In this document: positions 17,914 to 26,299 of the stretch, one piece after another
Layout of the letters: each line of letters opens with the position of its first letter
Position numbering within the stretch: the first letter of the stretch is position 1
Assembly (NCBI GenBank): GCA_029261555.1
Contig: JAJDBB010000022.1
Span: 1-51,227, forward strand
Direction of reading: 5' to 3'
Origin: Nitrospinaceae bacterium
Lineage (GTDB): Bacteria; Nitrospinota; Nitrospinia; Nitrospinales; JACRGP01
Length of the DNA: 51,227 nucleotides
Made by a program: the position numbers and the translations under genes
The notes under the pieces: generated by a model
The model's input: the letters and a program-made list of their open reading frames with translations, nothing else
The model's database searches: none
Told to the model about the DNA's origin: nothing

Positions 17914-18900
17914 ATGGAAGATCTGGAGTTGGCCAAAGAGTTTGTTCAGGCCAAGGAAAACGTCGTCAAGGAACTCCGCAAGGTGATCGTCGGGCAAAAC
18001 CAGGTGATCGAAGACTTGTTGCTCGCGTTGTTTTCCAAGGGACATTGCCTGTTTGTCGGCGTGCCGGGCCTGGCGAAAACCCTGCTGGTGAGTTCTCTCG
18101 CAAAGGTTTTGAACCTCAAGTTCAACCGCATCCAGTTCACGCCCGACCTCATGCCCTCCGATATCACCGGAACAGACATCCTGCATGAGGATCAGGCGAC
18201 GGGGAAACGGGTTTTCGACTTCATAAAAGGACCGGTTTTTTCCAACATTATTCTGGCGGACGAAATCAACCGGACGCCTCCGAAAACCCAGGCGGCCCTG
18301 CTCCAGGCCATGCAGGAACGCGAAGTCACCGTCGGCGGTAAAACCTATCCCATGGACGCCCCGTTCCTGGTGTTCGCCACGCAAAATCCCATCGAACACG
18401 AAGGCACCTATCCCCTGCCGGAAGCCCAGTTGGACCGCTTCATGTTCATCATCAACGTCGGCTACCCCAGCCGCGAACAGGAAGTGGAGATCGCCCTATC
18501 GACCACCTCGGGAAGCCAACCGAAGTTGAACTTTGTAATGCAAGCCGACCGGGTCGAGGCGTTGCAAAAACTCGTGCCCCGCGTGCCGGTCTCCGACCAT
18601 GTCGCAAACTTTGCGGTGAACCTGGTTCAATCCACCCGTCCGCAAAATGGCGCGTCGCTCGATTTCGTGAACGAATGGATACAATGGGGAGCGGGACCGC
18701 GCGCCTCGCAATACCTGATCCTGGCCGCCAAGGCCAAAGCTCTGATGGACAGCCGCGTCGCCGCGACGGTGGACGACGTCCGCGCAGTGGCGCGGCAGGT
18801 GTTGGAACATCGCCTCGTTCTCAACTTCAAAGCCGAAGCGGACAACGTAAAATCCCTCGACGTGGTTGAAAAACTCCTGGCCGCCGTCAAGCCGGATTAA
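17914..18900 (+). CDS. MoxR-family AAA+ ATPase
   Basis: A 328-residue cytoplasmic AAA+ ATPase: Walker A GVPGLAKT (residues 49-56), Walker B with sensor region IILADEINRTPPKTQAALL, MQEREVT, and FATQNPIEHEGTYPLPEAQ with LDRFMF, all diagnostic of MoxR. MoxR ATPases normally act with VWA- and DUF58-domain proteins to mature or insert cofactors in protein complexes. No DUF58 or VWA gene is seen upstream (peptidase gene) or downstream (DUF4124 protein), which is unusual. It is likely co-transcribed with the two preceding genes. Confidence 0.95.
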   Translation: MEDLELAKEFVQAKENVVKELRKVIVGQNQVIEDLLLALFSKGHCLFVGVPGLAKTLLVSSLAKVLNLKFNRIQFTPDLMPSDITGTDILHEDQATGKRVFDFIKGPVFSNIILADEINRTPPKTQAALLQAMQEREVTVGGKTYPMDAPFLVFATQNPIEHEGTYPLPEAQLDRFMFIINVGYPSREQEVEIALSTTSGSQPKLNFVMQADRVEALQKLVPRVPVSDHVANFAVNLVQSTRPQNGASLDFVNEWIQWGAGPRASQYLILAAKAKALMDSRVAATVDDVRAVARQVLEHRLVLNFKAEADNVKSLDVVEKLLAAVKPD

Positions 18901-18919
18901 ACCTTCCTGGGAAGGCGTT

Positions 18920-19798
18920 ATGAGATTCTGGATATTGATTTGCGCTCTGGTTATATTGTTTTTGGCGGGTCCGGCGGCAGCGAAAATTTACAAATGGAAA
19001 GACGAAAGCGGCAAGTGGCGCTTCACGGACAACCCAAGCTCCATTCCCCAAAAGCACAGGAAAAAATTAAAAACCGAACAGGACGCCCCCCCGCGGATCA
19101 AGACCCCCCGCCGGATTCCAGATTCCTCCCCCGCGACCGACGACGACAAGTGGCTGAAGAATATCAATCGGAATATTGAACAAGGGACAACGGTGATTCG
19201 CTTGCCTTTCGAAAAGTCCCTGGACAACCTCGGACCGATCGCGGTGGAAGGCCAGGTTCACGAAGGGGAAGCGGAATATTCCAGGGGCAAGAACGGATTC
19301 GCCTTGCATACGGCAGGCGATGGAAGCTGGGTCGAAGTCAATCCCAAAAGCAAGTTAAGCGTCGGCGACTGGATGGATGTCTCGTTCAAATTTCACAGGG
19401 AAGACTGGGTGAACCCTTATAAGGGAGGCAGTGGGGTGCAGACCATAGCAACTGTCAGCGGGAAAAACGAGAAACGCATTAACCATCTAACGATCGGCTT
19501 TTACCCCCGAAACAGCATGGCTCTCGCCATTAGTTTTAAGGACGACGACAACAAAAATCACCGGATGAGGACGGAGAATAGCGCGGTGACGCTGGATTGG
19601 CACGAGGTCAGGCTCGTCGTCGACGGCAAAGCGGGGGAAACGAAACTGTATTTCGATGGCAGATTGGCGGATACCGAATCCGCCGTGCCCGCCGTGTTGA
19701 AAAACGGCGTCGACCGCATCAAATTCGGAACCTGGTTCAAGAAAAATCAGGCCTTTCGAGGCAAGATAGACGATTTCACAATTCGGACGAAACCATGA
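18920..19798 (+). CDS. Exported DUF4124 protein with LamG/concanavalin-like domain
   Basis: A 292-residue protein. ATG 18920 places a signal peptide at the N-terminus (FWILICALVILFLAGPAAA), so upstream in-frame codons inside moxR are ignored. Immediately after cleavage comes KIYKWKDESGKWRFTDNPSS, the classic DUF4124 motif. Residues about 95-290 form a beta-rich domain (WMDVSFKFHRED, VRLVVDGKAGETKLYFDGRL, IDDFTIRT) resembling LamG/concanavalin-type jelly rolls that bind carbohydrate or protein. It follows moxR by 19 bases and converges on the exonuclease gene. Confidence 0.8.
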   Translation: MRFWILICALVILFLAGPAAAKIYKWKDESGKWRFTDNPSSIPQKHRKKLKTEQDAPPRIKTPRRIPDSSPATDDDKWLKNINRNIEQGTTVIRLPFEKSLDNLGPIAVEGQVHEGEAEYSRGKNGFALHTAGDGSWVEVNPKSKLSVGDWMDVSFKFHREDWVNPYKGGSGVQTIATVSGKNEKRINHLTIGFYPRNSMALAISFKDDDNKNHRMRTENSAVTLDWHEVRLVVDGKAGETKLYFDGRLADTESAVPAVLKNGVDRIKFGTWFKKNQAFRGKIDDFTIRTKP

Positions 19799-19827
19799 CG
19801 ACGCCAATTGAATAGAGAATACTTTCC

Positions 19828-20469
19828 TCAAATCACCTTTTCAAGCGACCAGTCGACGGAGAGGGTGAGGGGTTTTTTGTCGCGGCTCAGGTAATTTACA
19901 TAGCCCATTTTCTGGCCGTATAAAAATAGGTCGCGCGTGATTTCCACGTCCTTGATGCAGTACTCGACAATCTGATCCATCTTGCCCTCCTTGTACCACT
20001 GCAGGGAAAGCAAACCATCGGCCGTTTTCTTAGCGTTCAGCGATTGTTCCGCCAGGTGATTCAGGCTCAGGCGAAAGCCGAGTCGTTTGTGCACGTCCTG
20101 CAACATATCGAACGTCTTTAATTCCTGCAAGTCGATGGACGAGTACGGTTGCAGAACCGCGTAATCGAATCCGATCACGTTGAACCCCACCACTAGATCC
20201 GCCATGCGCAGGCGCTCTACCAGACCTTCCGCGTCCTTTTCCAAAAAACTGAAATATTTTTCCTCTCGGCTGTCCCAAACCACCCCGACAGCCAGTTTCA
20301 TGAGGTGACTGTTGCCCCAGCCGCCGACTTCCTGCGCGCCTTTTTGGGTTTCTAGATCGAAATAGAGGATTCGCGGTCCGGTTTTTGATTTCTGTTCCGT
20401 CTGTTCCGTCGGCGCCTGTGCCGGTTCGGGTTCCGGGTTGTCTGCGAATAAATCGAATTGCTCGGCCAT
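19828..20469 (-). CDS. DEDD-type 3'-5' exonuclease, RNase H-like
   Basis: A 213-residue protein with the DEDD nuclease residues in order: FDLET (Asp, Glu), GFNVIGFDY (Asp) and YCIKDVEITRDL (Tyr...Asp, DEDDy type). The family is the predicted PolB-like 3'-5' exonuclease group often found with helicases. The first 30 residues are low-complexity and Gln/Glu-rich (EPAQAPTEQTEQ). No polymerase or helicase partner is nearby. It probably trims DNA or RNA 3' ends; the substrate is not deducible. It is divergent from fliD across 224 bases. Confidence 0.85.
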   Translation of the reverse strand: MAEQFDLFADNPEPEPAQAPTEQTEQKSKTGPRILYFDLETQKGAQEVGGWGNSHLMKLAVGVVWDSREEKYFSFLEKDAEGLVERLRMADLVVGFNVIGFDYAVLQPYSSIDLQELKTFDMLQDVHKRLGFRLSLNHLAEQSLNAKKTADGLLSLQWYKEGKMDQIVEYCIKDVEITRDLFLYGQKMGYVNYLSRDKKPLTLSVDWSLEKVI

Positions 20470-20618
20470 GGTTCCTTCCTTGATAATTTTCGTCTAATTT
20501 ACCCTTTTACAAGGGCCTATTCATCTACAAACTTATAACTCTTTATTTTTAACGCATTTTAGCGATAAAGCGACAACCAAAAATCCCGGAGAAATCGTAC
20601 AAACCCTCCCGAATTATC

Positions 20619-20646
20619 TAAAGTTAATATTTTTAAAAACCGATAA
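20619..20646 (+). promoter_or_regulatory. Sigma-28 (FliA)-like flagellar promoter for fliDS
   Basis: TAAAGTTA (20619-20626) and ACCGATAA (20639-20646) match the sigma-28 consensus TAAAGTTT / GCCGATAA at 14 of 16 positions, with a 12-base gap where 11 is usual. The ATG of fliD lies 48 bases downstream. The remainder of the 20470-20693 spacer is AT-rich, with no gene seen. Confidence 0.7.
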
Positions 20647-20693
20647 TAACCACAGAGAATTGAATTTTTAACGATGAAGAGCGCGAAAAAACC

Positions 20694-22307
20694 ATGGCTC
20701 AAGGCATTTTTGGAATAAATTCCTCGTTCGACTCGGCGGCCCTTATAGACAATCTGGTCGAACTGAACCGGCGGCCCATTGATCTGAATCTGGCCAAGCG
20801 GGAACTTGAGGATCAAAAGCTGACGTCGTTTCTCGACCTGACCGACCGGTTGAAAACGTTCAAGAGCGTCCTCACCACTATTAATACAGAAAGCAGGTTC
20901 AAGGCCACTAAAGGGGTGTTCAACAACAGCGTATCCACCGCCACCACCGAAGTGGTGGATATCGTCACCAACAGCTCCGCCACCTCCGGAACATTCTCCT
21001 TCACGGTCAACCAACTCGCGAATGAGACCAAACTGATCACCGACGGATTCGCCAGCATCAACAACCTCATTCCTCAGGGAAATCTGGCGATTACCGTAGG
21101 CTCCACCGTAACCAACGTTTCCATCGACGCGTCCAACAACACTCTAGCGGGATTGCGACTAGCGATCAATAACTCCGGCGCGGACGTACAGGCCAACTTT
21201 TTGGACGACGGCTCGTCCCTGCCCTCGCATTTAACGATATCTGGAACAAAAACCGGAACAGACAACGCGGTTTCTATGTCCATGACGATCGATCTGATCG
21301 GCAGCGGCACGGTGAACCTGATGGGCTTCACCGAAACCCAGGCGGCCCAGGACGCATCAGTCACCGTGGACGGCGTCTCGGTGACCAGCTCCAGCAACAC
21401 GCTGACGGACGTCATACCCAATTCGGTTTTGACCCTGCTTGGAACCGGCGACGGAACACTCACCATATCTTCGGATTTAACGACCATCAAGGAACAGGTT
21501 CAGGACTTCGTCGACGGTTTCAACGACGTCATGGGCCACCTCAACGATCAACTTGCGCTGGACGAAGGCACGGGTACCACGAGCCTCCTGTTTGGGAATT
21601 TCATGGTGCAAAACCTGCAAAGCAATTTGCGCAACCTGGTCACCAGCTCCGTTACAGGAGTTTCCGGCTCGTTCAGCTATCTCTCGCAAATCGGGATACG
21701 AACCCAGGACGACGGACTGCTCAGCATAGACGACGGCCAGCTGGACGACGCCCTGGCGTCTGATATCGACAATGTCAGCCAGTTGTTCTCCAGCAAGGGG
21801 ACCACGGACAACATCGCCCTCACCTTCGTCGGTTTTACGGAAGATACCCAGCCGGGCAATTTCGACATTCGTGTGCTGAACGGCGTTCCGCAAGTGAGCG
21901 TGGCGGGAGCAAACGATTTTACCGACGCAGTGGGTTCCGGCAACTTCTTCACTGGAGCCGACGGCACGGCAGGGGAAGGTTTGAGTTTCAGGATTTCCTC
22001 TACCACCGTGGACGGATCATTTGGAAGCATCACCCTCGCAGTCGGCGTGGCGGAACTGCTCAACCGCGAAGTGGCGGACCTGACCGATTTCAGCAGGAAC
22101 GGCCCGCTCGACTCGGAAATCGATTCCGCAACCGACACCATCGACGACCTGGACGATACCATCGACGAGCAGGAGGAGCGCCTGATTTTATTTGAAGAGG
22201 ATTTGAGGGAACGTTTTTCCACGCTGGAGGTTCTTTTGGGTCAACTGGATTCTCAAAAACAGGCGTTCAACAGCGCATTGGACGGCTTGAAAGCCGTATC
22301 CTCTTAA
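20694..22307 (+). CDS. fliD: Flagellar hook-associated protein 2 (filament cap)
   Basis: A 537-residue FliD, the cap at the tip of the flagellar filament that folds exported flagellin. Seen: the conserved N-terminal helix region (INSSFDSAALIDNLVELNRR), variable beta-rich central domains, including a long Ser/Thr/Asp-rich segment, and a C-terminal coiled coil (EEDLRERFSTLEVLLGQLDS) ending in the usual QKQAFNSALDGL. Length is normal. Export is by the flagellar type III system, so no Sec signal is expected. fliS follows at 45 bases. No flagellin, FliA or FlgM gene is in the window. Confidence 0.95.
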   Translation: MAQGIFGINSSFDSAALIDNLVELNRRPIDLNLAKRELEDQKLTSFLDLTDRLKTFKSVLTTINTESRFKATKGVFNNSVSTATTEVVDIVTNSSATSGTFSFTVNQLANETKLITDGFASINNLIPQGNLAITVGSTVTNVSIDASNNTLAGLRLAINNSGADVQANFLDDGSSLPSHLTISGTKTGTDNAVSMSMTIDLIGSGTVNLMGFTETQAAQDASVTVDGVSVTSSSNTLTDVIPNSVLTLLGTGDGTLTISSDLTTIKEQVQDFVDGFNDVMGHLNDQLALDEGTGTTSLLFGNFMVQNLQSNLRNLVTSSVTGVSGSFSYLSQIGIRTQDDGLLSIDDGQLDDALASDIDNVSQLFSSKGTTDNIALTFVGFTEDTQPGNFDIRVLNGVPQVSVAGANDFTDAVGSGNFFTGADGTAGEGLSFRISSTTVDGSFGSITLAVGVAELLNREVADLTDFSRNGPLDSEIDSATDTIDDLDDTIDEQEERLILFEEDLRERFSTLEVLLGQLDSQKQAFNSALDGLKAVSS

Positions 22308-22352
22308 TACGCCTGATACGTTAAACCCGCGGCATGAACAGGAGCGAAGCAG

Positions 22353-22811
22353 ATGGTTCCGGAAAATTTCTATAACGAGTACAAACAAAACGCGGTTTCC
22401 ACCTCCAGCCAGGGTCAACTGATCCTGATGATGTACGAAGGAGCGATCAAGTTTTTGAATCTGGCGTTGCAAAGCCATCAGAAAAACGACATCTCTAACA
22501 AGTCGCTTTATATCCGCAAAACCCACGACATCGTCAACGAACTGTCCTGCTGTCTGGACGCGGAAAAAGGCGGCGACGTCGCCGGGCGCCTGGAAAACCT
22601 TTACCAGTTCATGCTCCGGCAATTGACGTTGGGCAATATCAAACCCGAAGCGAAACCTTTGGAAGACGTCAAACGTCTTTTGATAATCCTGAACGAAGCC
22701 TGGCAGAAAATCATCGTCCAGGAAGAATCCGCCGGCCACGCGCCCGCTCCAACCGTCCCCGGCGCCTCTGCCAATCCCACGCAACCCAACCGCATCACCT
22801 CCCATTGTTAA
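22353..22811 (+). CDS. fliS: Flagellin export chaperone FliS
   Basis: A 152-residue helical chaperone that binds flagellin C-termini and prevents premature polymerisation. The N-terminus YNEYKQNAVSTSSQGQLILM and the following MYEGAIKFLNLAL are diagnostic. The last 25 residues are Pro/Ala-rich and extend beyond the usual four-helix body. It is in an operon with fliD, the common order. Confidence 0.94.
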   Translation: MVPENFYNEYKQNAVSTSSQGQLILMMYEGAIKFLNLALQSHQKNDISNKSLYIRKTHDIVNELSCCLDAEKGGDVAGRLENLYQFMLRQLTLGNIKPEAKPLEDVKRLLIILNEAWQKIIVQEESAGHAPAPTVPGASANPTQPNRITSHC

Positions 22812-22913
22812 TATAAAAGCCGCTCGCTTTTTTCAAAAAGGGCCCTCAAAAAAAAACCAGCGTCTCAAATTTATTCCCCTTGAATTACCCCCGCTTACTG
22901 TCCTTCTTCTGTT

Positions 22914-22942
22914 TTGACAATCCCAAGGACATATGTTAAAAG
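22914..22942 (+). promoter_or_regulatory. Probable sigma-70 promoter of sucCD
   Basis: TTGACA (22914-22919), a 17-base spacer, then TAAAAG (22937-22942), about 50 bases before the sucC ATG. The -35 box is perfect and the -10 weak; TATGTT just upstream is an alternative. Confidence 0.5.
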
Positions 22943-22992
22943 GTTTGGCCTTTAACCCAAAAACAATTCAATTCGATCCCAATTAAAAGCCC

Positions 22993-24153
22993 ATGAATAT
23001 TCATGAATACCAGGGCAAACAATTGTTTGCCAAATACAACGTTCCCGTTCCCAATGGGATTTTGGTCTCCAAGCCCGCAGACGCGGCGAAAGCGGCGCGC
23101 AAACTTGGAACCAAAGTCACGGTGGTCAAGGCTCAAATCCATGCGGGTGGCAGAGGACTCGGCGGCGGCGTCAAACTCGCCAAAAGTCCAAAGGAAGCCG
23201 AAAAATACGCCAAGCAAATTATCGGCATGACGCTGGTGACTCATCAGACGGGACCGGAAGGCCGTCTGGTTAAAAAGGTATTGGTCGAAGAGGGCATGGA
23301 CATTGTCCGCGAGTTGTACCTCAGCATCCTGGTCGACCGGCAAACCAGCCAGATCATTTTCATGGCCAGCGAGGCGGGCGGAATGGACATTGAAGCGGTC
23401 GCTGACAAAACTCCCGAGAAAATTTTTTCCGTTCAGGTGGACCCGGTTGTCGGCGTCCAGCCATTTCTTGCGAGAAAGATTGCGTTCGGACTCAACCTCA
23501 AAGGCGAAGTTTTAAAAAAGGCGATTCCTTTTATCATTAATCTGTACGATTGTTTTGTGAAGGAAGACCTGGCGCAGTTGGAGATCAACCCCCTGGTGGT
23601 GACCGGAGACGACCGCCTGCTGGCGCTGGACGCTAAAGTAGGACTCGACCCCAACGCCCTGTACCGCCACAAGGACAATGCGGCGTTCCGCGACCTGGAC
23701 GAGGAAGATCCTCTGGAAGTGGAAGCCACCGATCATCATTTGAACTACGTCAAGCTCGACGGCAATATCGGTTGCATGGTCAACGGCGCAGGCCTTGCTA
23801 TGGCGACGATGGACATCATCAAGCATTCTGGCGGCGAGCCGGCGAACTTTCTGGACGTGGGCGGCGGAGCCGACGAGGAAATGATCGAGAACGCGTTTCG
23901 CATTCTCATGTCGGACAAAAACGTCAAAGCGGTTTTTATAAATATATTCGGCGGCATTTTGCGTTGCGATATCCTGTCGCGCGGCGTGGTCGCGGCGGCA
24001 AAAAAACTCAAATGCAAGCTTCCTATCGTCGTGCGCATGGAAGGCACCAATATGGAAGAAGGCCATCGTTTACTTGAGGAGTCCGGACTGGGCTTCATTA
24101 TCGGAAACGGCATCAAGGACGCCGCGAGAAAGGCGGTCAAGTCAATCCAATGA
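22993..24153 (+). CDS. sucC: Succinyl-CoA synthetase beta subunit (ADP-forming type)
   Basis: A 386-residue ATP-grasp subunit: [20 protein letters not shown], then [16 protein letters not shown] (nucleotide binding), [23 protein letters not shown] and [10 protein letters not shown]. With SucD it interconverts succinate + CoA + NTP and succinyl-CoA. The reaction is reversible, so it can serve the oxidative or reductive TCA cycle. The stop overlaps sucD by ATGA. It lies about 2.7 kb upstream of a 2-oxoacid:ferredoxin oxidoreductase operon, which would use or make succinyl-CoA if it is the 2-oxoglutarate enzyme. Confidence 0.97.
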   Translation: MNIHEYQGKQLFAKYNVPVPNGILVSKPADAAKAARKLGTKVTVVKAQIHAGGRGLGGGVKLAKSPKEAEKYAKQIIGMTLVTHQTGPEGRLVKKVLVEEGMDIVRELYLSILVDRQTSQIIFMASEAGGMDIEAVADKTPEKIFSVQVDPVVGVQPFLARKIAFGLNLKGEVLKKAIPFIINLYDCFVKEDLAQLEINPLVVTGDDRLLALDAKVGLDPNALYRHKDNAAFRDLDEEDPLEVEATDHHLNYVKLDGNIGCMVNGAGLAMATMDIIKHSGGEPANFLDVGGGADEEMIENAFRILMSDKNVKAVFINIFGGILRCDILSRGVVAAAKKLKCKLPIVVRMEGTNMEEGHRLLEESGLGFIIGNGIKDAARKAVKSIQ

Positions 24154-25022
24154 GCATACTAGTCGATGAAAATACGCGCCTGCTAGTGCAGGGAATCACG
24201 GGCCGGGAGGGAACGTTCCACACCGAACAGGCCCAGAAATATGGAACCAACGTCGTCGCGGGAGTGACGCCGGGTAAAGGCGGACAAAAAGCCTGTGGCG
24301 TCCCGGTGTTCAATTCGGTCAGCGACGCGGTAAAGAAAACCAAGGCTAATGCCAGCGTCATATTCGTTCCGCCTCCCTTCGCGGCGGACGCCATTCTGGA
24401 ATCTGCCGACGCGGGAGTCGATCTGATCATTTGTATCACCGAGGGGATCCCCACCACGGACATGGTCGACGTCTACAAATATTTAAAGGGAACCTCCTCG
24501 CGTCTGGTCGGACCCAACTGCCCCGGAGTCATTTCCCCCGGCAAATGTAAAATTGGAATCATGCCGGCACACATTCACAAAAAAGGCAATATCGGCATCA
24601 TTTCGCGCAGCGGCACGCTCACCTACGAAACGGTGTCGCAATTGACGGCGCTGGGAATCGGGCAATCCACCTGCGTGGGAATCGGCGGCGACCCGGTCAT
24701 CGGCACGCGGTTTATCGACGTGCTTGAACTTTTCGAGAAAGATCGCGGGACCAAAGCGATTTGCATGATCGGTGAAATTGGCGGAAGCGCCGAGGAGGAA
24801 GCCGCGTATTACATTAAGAAGAACGTCAAAAAACCTGTGGTCGGTTTTATCGCCGGACAGACGGCGCCTCCAGGCAGACGGATGGGTCACGCCGGCGCGA
24901 TCATTTCCGGCGGTCAGGGAACGGCGGAAGAGAAAATGAAAGTGATGAAAAAGTGTGGCATCAAGGTGGTGAAGAGTCCGGGAGACATCGGCGCCACCCT
25001 CGCGAAGGCAATCAAAAAATAA
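24150..25022 (+). CDS. sucD: Succinyl-CoA synthetase alpha subunit
   Basis: A 290-residue CoA-binding subunit: [37 protein letters not shown], and the phosphorylated active-site histidine in [14 protein letters not shown] (His247). It is translationally coupled to sucC. Length and motifs are normal. Forms the catalytic heterodimer or heterotetramer with SucC in the cytoplasm. Confidence 0.97.
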   Translation: MSILVDENTRLLVQGITGREGTFHTEQAQKYGTNVVAGVTPGKGGQKACGVPVFNSVSDAVKKTKANASVIFVPPPFAADAILESADAGVDLIICITEGIPTTDMVDVYKYLKGTSSRLVGPNCPGVISPGKCKIGIMPAHIHKKGNIGIISRSGTLTYETVSQLTALGIGQSTCVGIGGDPVIGTRFIDVLELFEKDRGTKAICMIGEIGGSAEEEAAYYIKKNVKKPVVGFIAGQTAPPGRRMGHAGAIISGGQGTAEEKMKVMKKCGIKVVKSPGDIGATLAKAIKK

Positions 25023-25082
25023 ATAAAAACTCTCAAATAAAACAAATATTTAAATAATAAAAATTAATTTAAAACTTTAATT

Positions 25083-25119
25083 CTTGCCTGAGAAAAAGCA
25101 GCGCTTTTTCTCAGGCAAG
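25083..25119. terminator. Long hairpin between convergent sucD and the DUF1841-like gene
   Basis: A perfect 17-bp stem (CTTGCCTGAGAAAAAGC at 25083-25099 against its complement at 25103-25119) with a 3-base loop. On the minus strand it is followed by an AT-rich tract; on the plus strand no T-run follows. It lies between two convergent stop codons, so it probably serves as a shared terminator or 3'-end barrier. Confidence 0.75.
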
Positions 25120-25130
25120 TCACCCCTTGG

Positions 25131-25574
25131 TCAGTCAGCTTTCTCGCCGTTGTCGACCATCATTTGAAGCAGCAGAGATTCATATTCAAGCAGGTCAAAC
25201 TGCCCCCCTTGCCGAATGCCGCGAAAATGTAAATCCCCGTAAGTACCCATTACCGCGTGCAAGGCTTCATGCTCTTCCGCCCCATTCTCTTTCAGTCGCA
25301 TTAAAGTTTCGGCGACAAACACCGGATTATCATTGCGCAACTGCACGGAAATAATACCGTGCAATACCACATGAACAAAAGGGTTCACTATCTGTCCGTC
25401 GATGGGTCGCGCGATCAGGGCGACGTCGCCCTGCGGCCAGAGATCGTCGAATTCCGGATGCAAATCGAGGACTTTTGCAACCTCCAGTTCGACTCCTTCG
25501 AGTTCCTTCCCATCTGCCCGCGCTTCGGCCACGTAAAAAATTCTTTCTTGAGTCTCTTTATCAAAAGCAAACAA
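25131..25574 (-). CDS. DUF1841-like small cytoplasmic protein
   Basis: A 147-residue protein. The segments HPEFDDLW, NPFVHVVLHGIISVQL and GAEEHEALHAVMGTYGDLHF resemble DUF1841 proteins, of unknown function, with conserved His residues. The start is TTG 25574: the upstream frame closes at a TAA (25596-25598) with no ATG or GTG between, and GGAG lies eight bases upstream. The start region is part of a 26-base direct repeat whose other copy lies 193 bases upstream of this gene (see the repeat entry). Confidence 0.65.
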   Translation of the reverse strand: MFAFDKETQERIFYVAEARADGKELEGVELEVAKVLDLHPEFDDLWPQGDVALIARPIDGQIVNPFVHVVLHGIISVQLRNDNPVFVAETLMRLKENGAEEHEALHAVMGTYGDLHFRGIRQGGQFDLLEYESLLLQMMVDNGEKAD

Positions 25575-25779
25575 TAGCCAGTCTCCTACATCATCTTAGG
25601 TTTGATTACCGCTTCCAGGCGTTTGTCCATCATTACTGGCCCAGGCGCCTCGCCGACCGGGCAACCCCGGTGGTAGAATTTGAAATGCAACTGCTTTACA
25701 ACCTGCAACTTTATCCAAAAAGGATTCGCTATCTGGACCCGGCGCCTCGCCGCTCAAAAGCGAGCAATTGCCAGTCTCC
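25561..25779. repeat. Imperfect 26-base direct repeat bracketing the spacer
   Basis: Bases 25561-25586 and 25754-25779 match at 23 of 26 positions (TCAAAAGC, then a variable core, then GCCAGTCTCC), exactly 193 bases apart. The first copy covers the Shine-Dalgarno and start codon of the DUF1841-like gene (minus strand); the second is a broken copy in non-coding DNA. A shorter echo, CCAGTCTGC, occurs at 25815-25823. Confidence 0.8.
25644..25752 (-). repeat. GGCGAGGCGCC repeat pair in the 25.6-25.9 kb spacer
   Basis: On the minus strand GTCGGCGAGGCGCC occurs at 25657-25644, and CGGCGAGGCGCC at 25752-25741. A third copy of the 14-mer lies on the plus strand at 36836-36849, also non-coding. All three are intergenic. 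The spacer 25575-25870 contains these, the direct repeat and a terminator hairpin, but no supported gene. Confidence 0.65.
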
Positions 25780-25800
25780 AGCAGTTCATTAGTTTATTTT

Positions 25801-25839
25801 AAAAGAAACGATTCCCAGTCTGCGGGGCGCTCGTTTCTT
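25801..25839 (-). terminator. Probable terminator of the 25871-26155 gene
   Basis: A 9-bp stem, AAGAAACGA (25803-25811) and TCGTTTCTT (25831-25839), with a 19-base loop that can add CCC:GGG pairing. On the minus strand the 3' arm runs into CTTTT. It lies about 30 bases downstream of the minus-strand stop codon. Confidence 0.5.
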
Positions 25840-25870
25840 CACCTCAATCACTATTAGATAGAAAAGCGCG

Positions 25871-26155
25871 TCAAGGGGTTTCAGAGAAATGCGTTCTTCG
25901 CTTTTCCCCGACTCCGCCGTACACCATGAAGACCCGCTTTCCCTGGCGCACATGGTACTTGGCCCAGGCGGGGGATTTGCCGTCGTAGCAGGCGTCGGGG
26001 TCTTCTCCTTCAGCTTTAAGGAAGTCTGGGTAATCCAGTCCGGCGTCCATCACGTCCACCATCAAGGCGTCGGTGGTGAACCCGTCTCCGGTAAGAGATA
26101 TTTTGATTAAAAACTCCTGGATTTTTGCCGGGTCGTTGAGTTGAATAGCCTCCAT
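25871..26155 (-). CDS. Small acidic protein, unknown function
   Basis: A 94-residue protein that I do not recognise. It begins MEAIQLNDPAKIQEFLIKIS and contains DYPDFLKAEGEDPDACYDGK and a basic C-terminal half. There is no signal peptide or membrane helix, so it is cytoplasmic. ATG 26155 is preceded by GAGGAG with close spacing. A terminator-like hairpin follows. Coding is supported by the ribosome site, the terminator, and an open frame in a gap otherwise without genes. Confidence 0.6.
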   Translation of the reverse strand: MEAIQLNDPAKIQEFLIKISLTGDGFTTDALMVDVMDAGLDYPDFLKAEGEDPDACYDGKSPAWAKYHVRQGKRVFMVYGGVGEKRRTHFSETP

Positions 26156-26299
26156 GCGCTCCTCGGTATTTTAAATTTTTGGGAGAGAAAACTTTAACCA
26201 GCTCGTATTGCCGTTAGAAGTTTGCAAGCCGGCGGGTAAATGATATCATAGGCTTTATATGGCAAACAAAACCAAAGTCCTTTGCTGACAGGAAAAAAC

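Noticed and set aside
25475-25792. 105-codon plus-strand open frame running from the DUF1841-like gene into the repeat spacer
   Set aside because: It overlaps a better-supported antisense gene, crosses both repeat copies, has no ribosome site, and its translation is compositionally odd.
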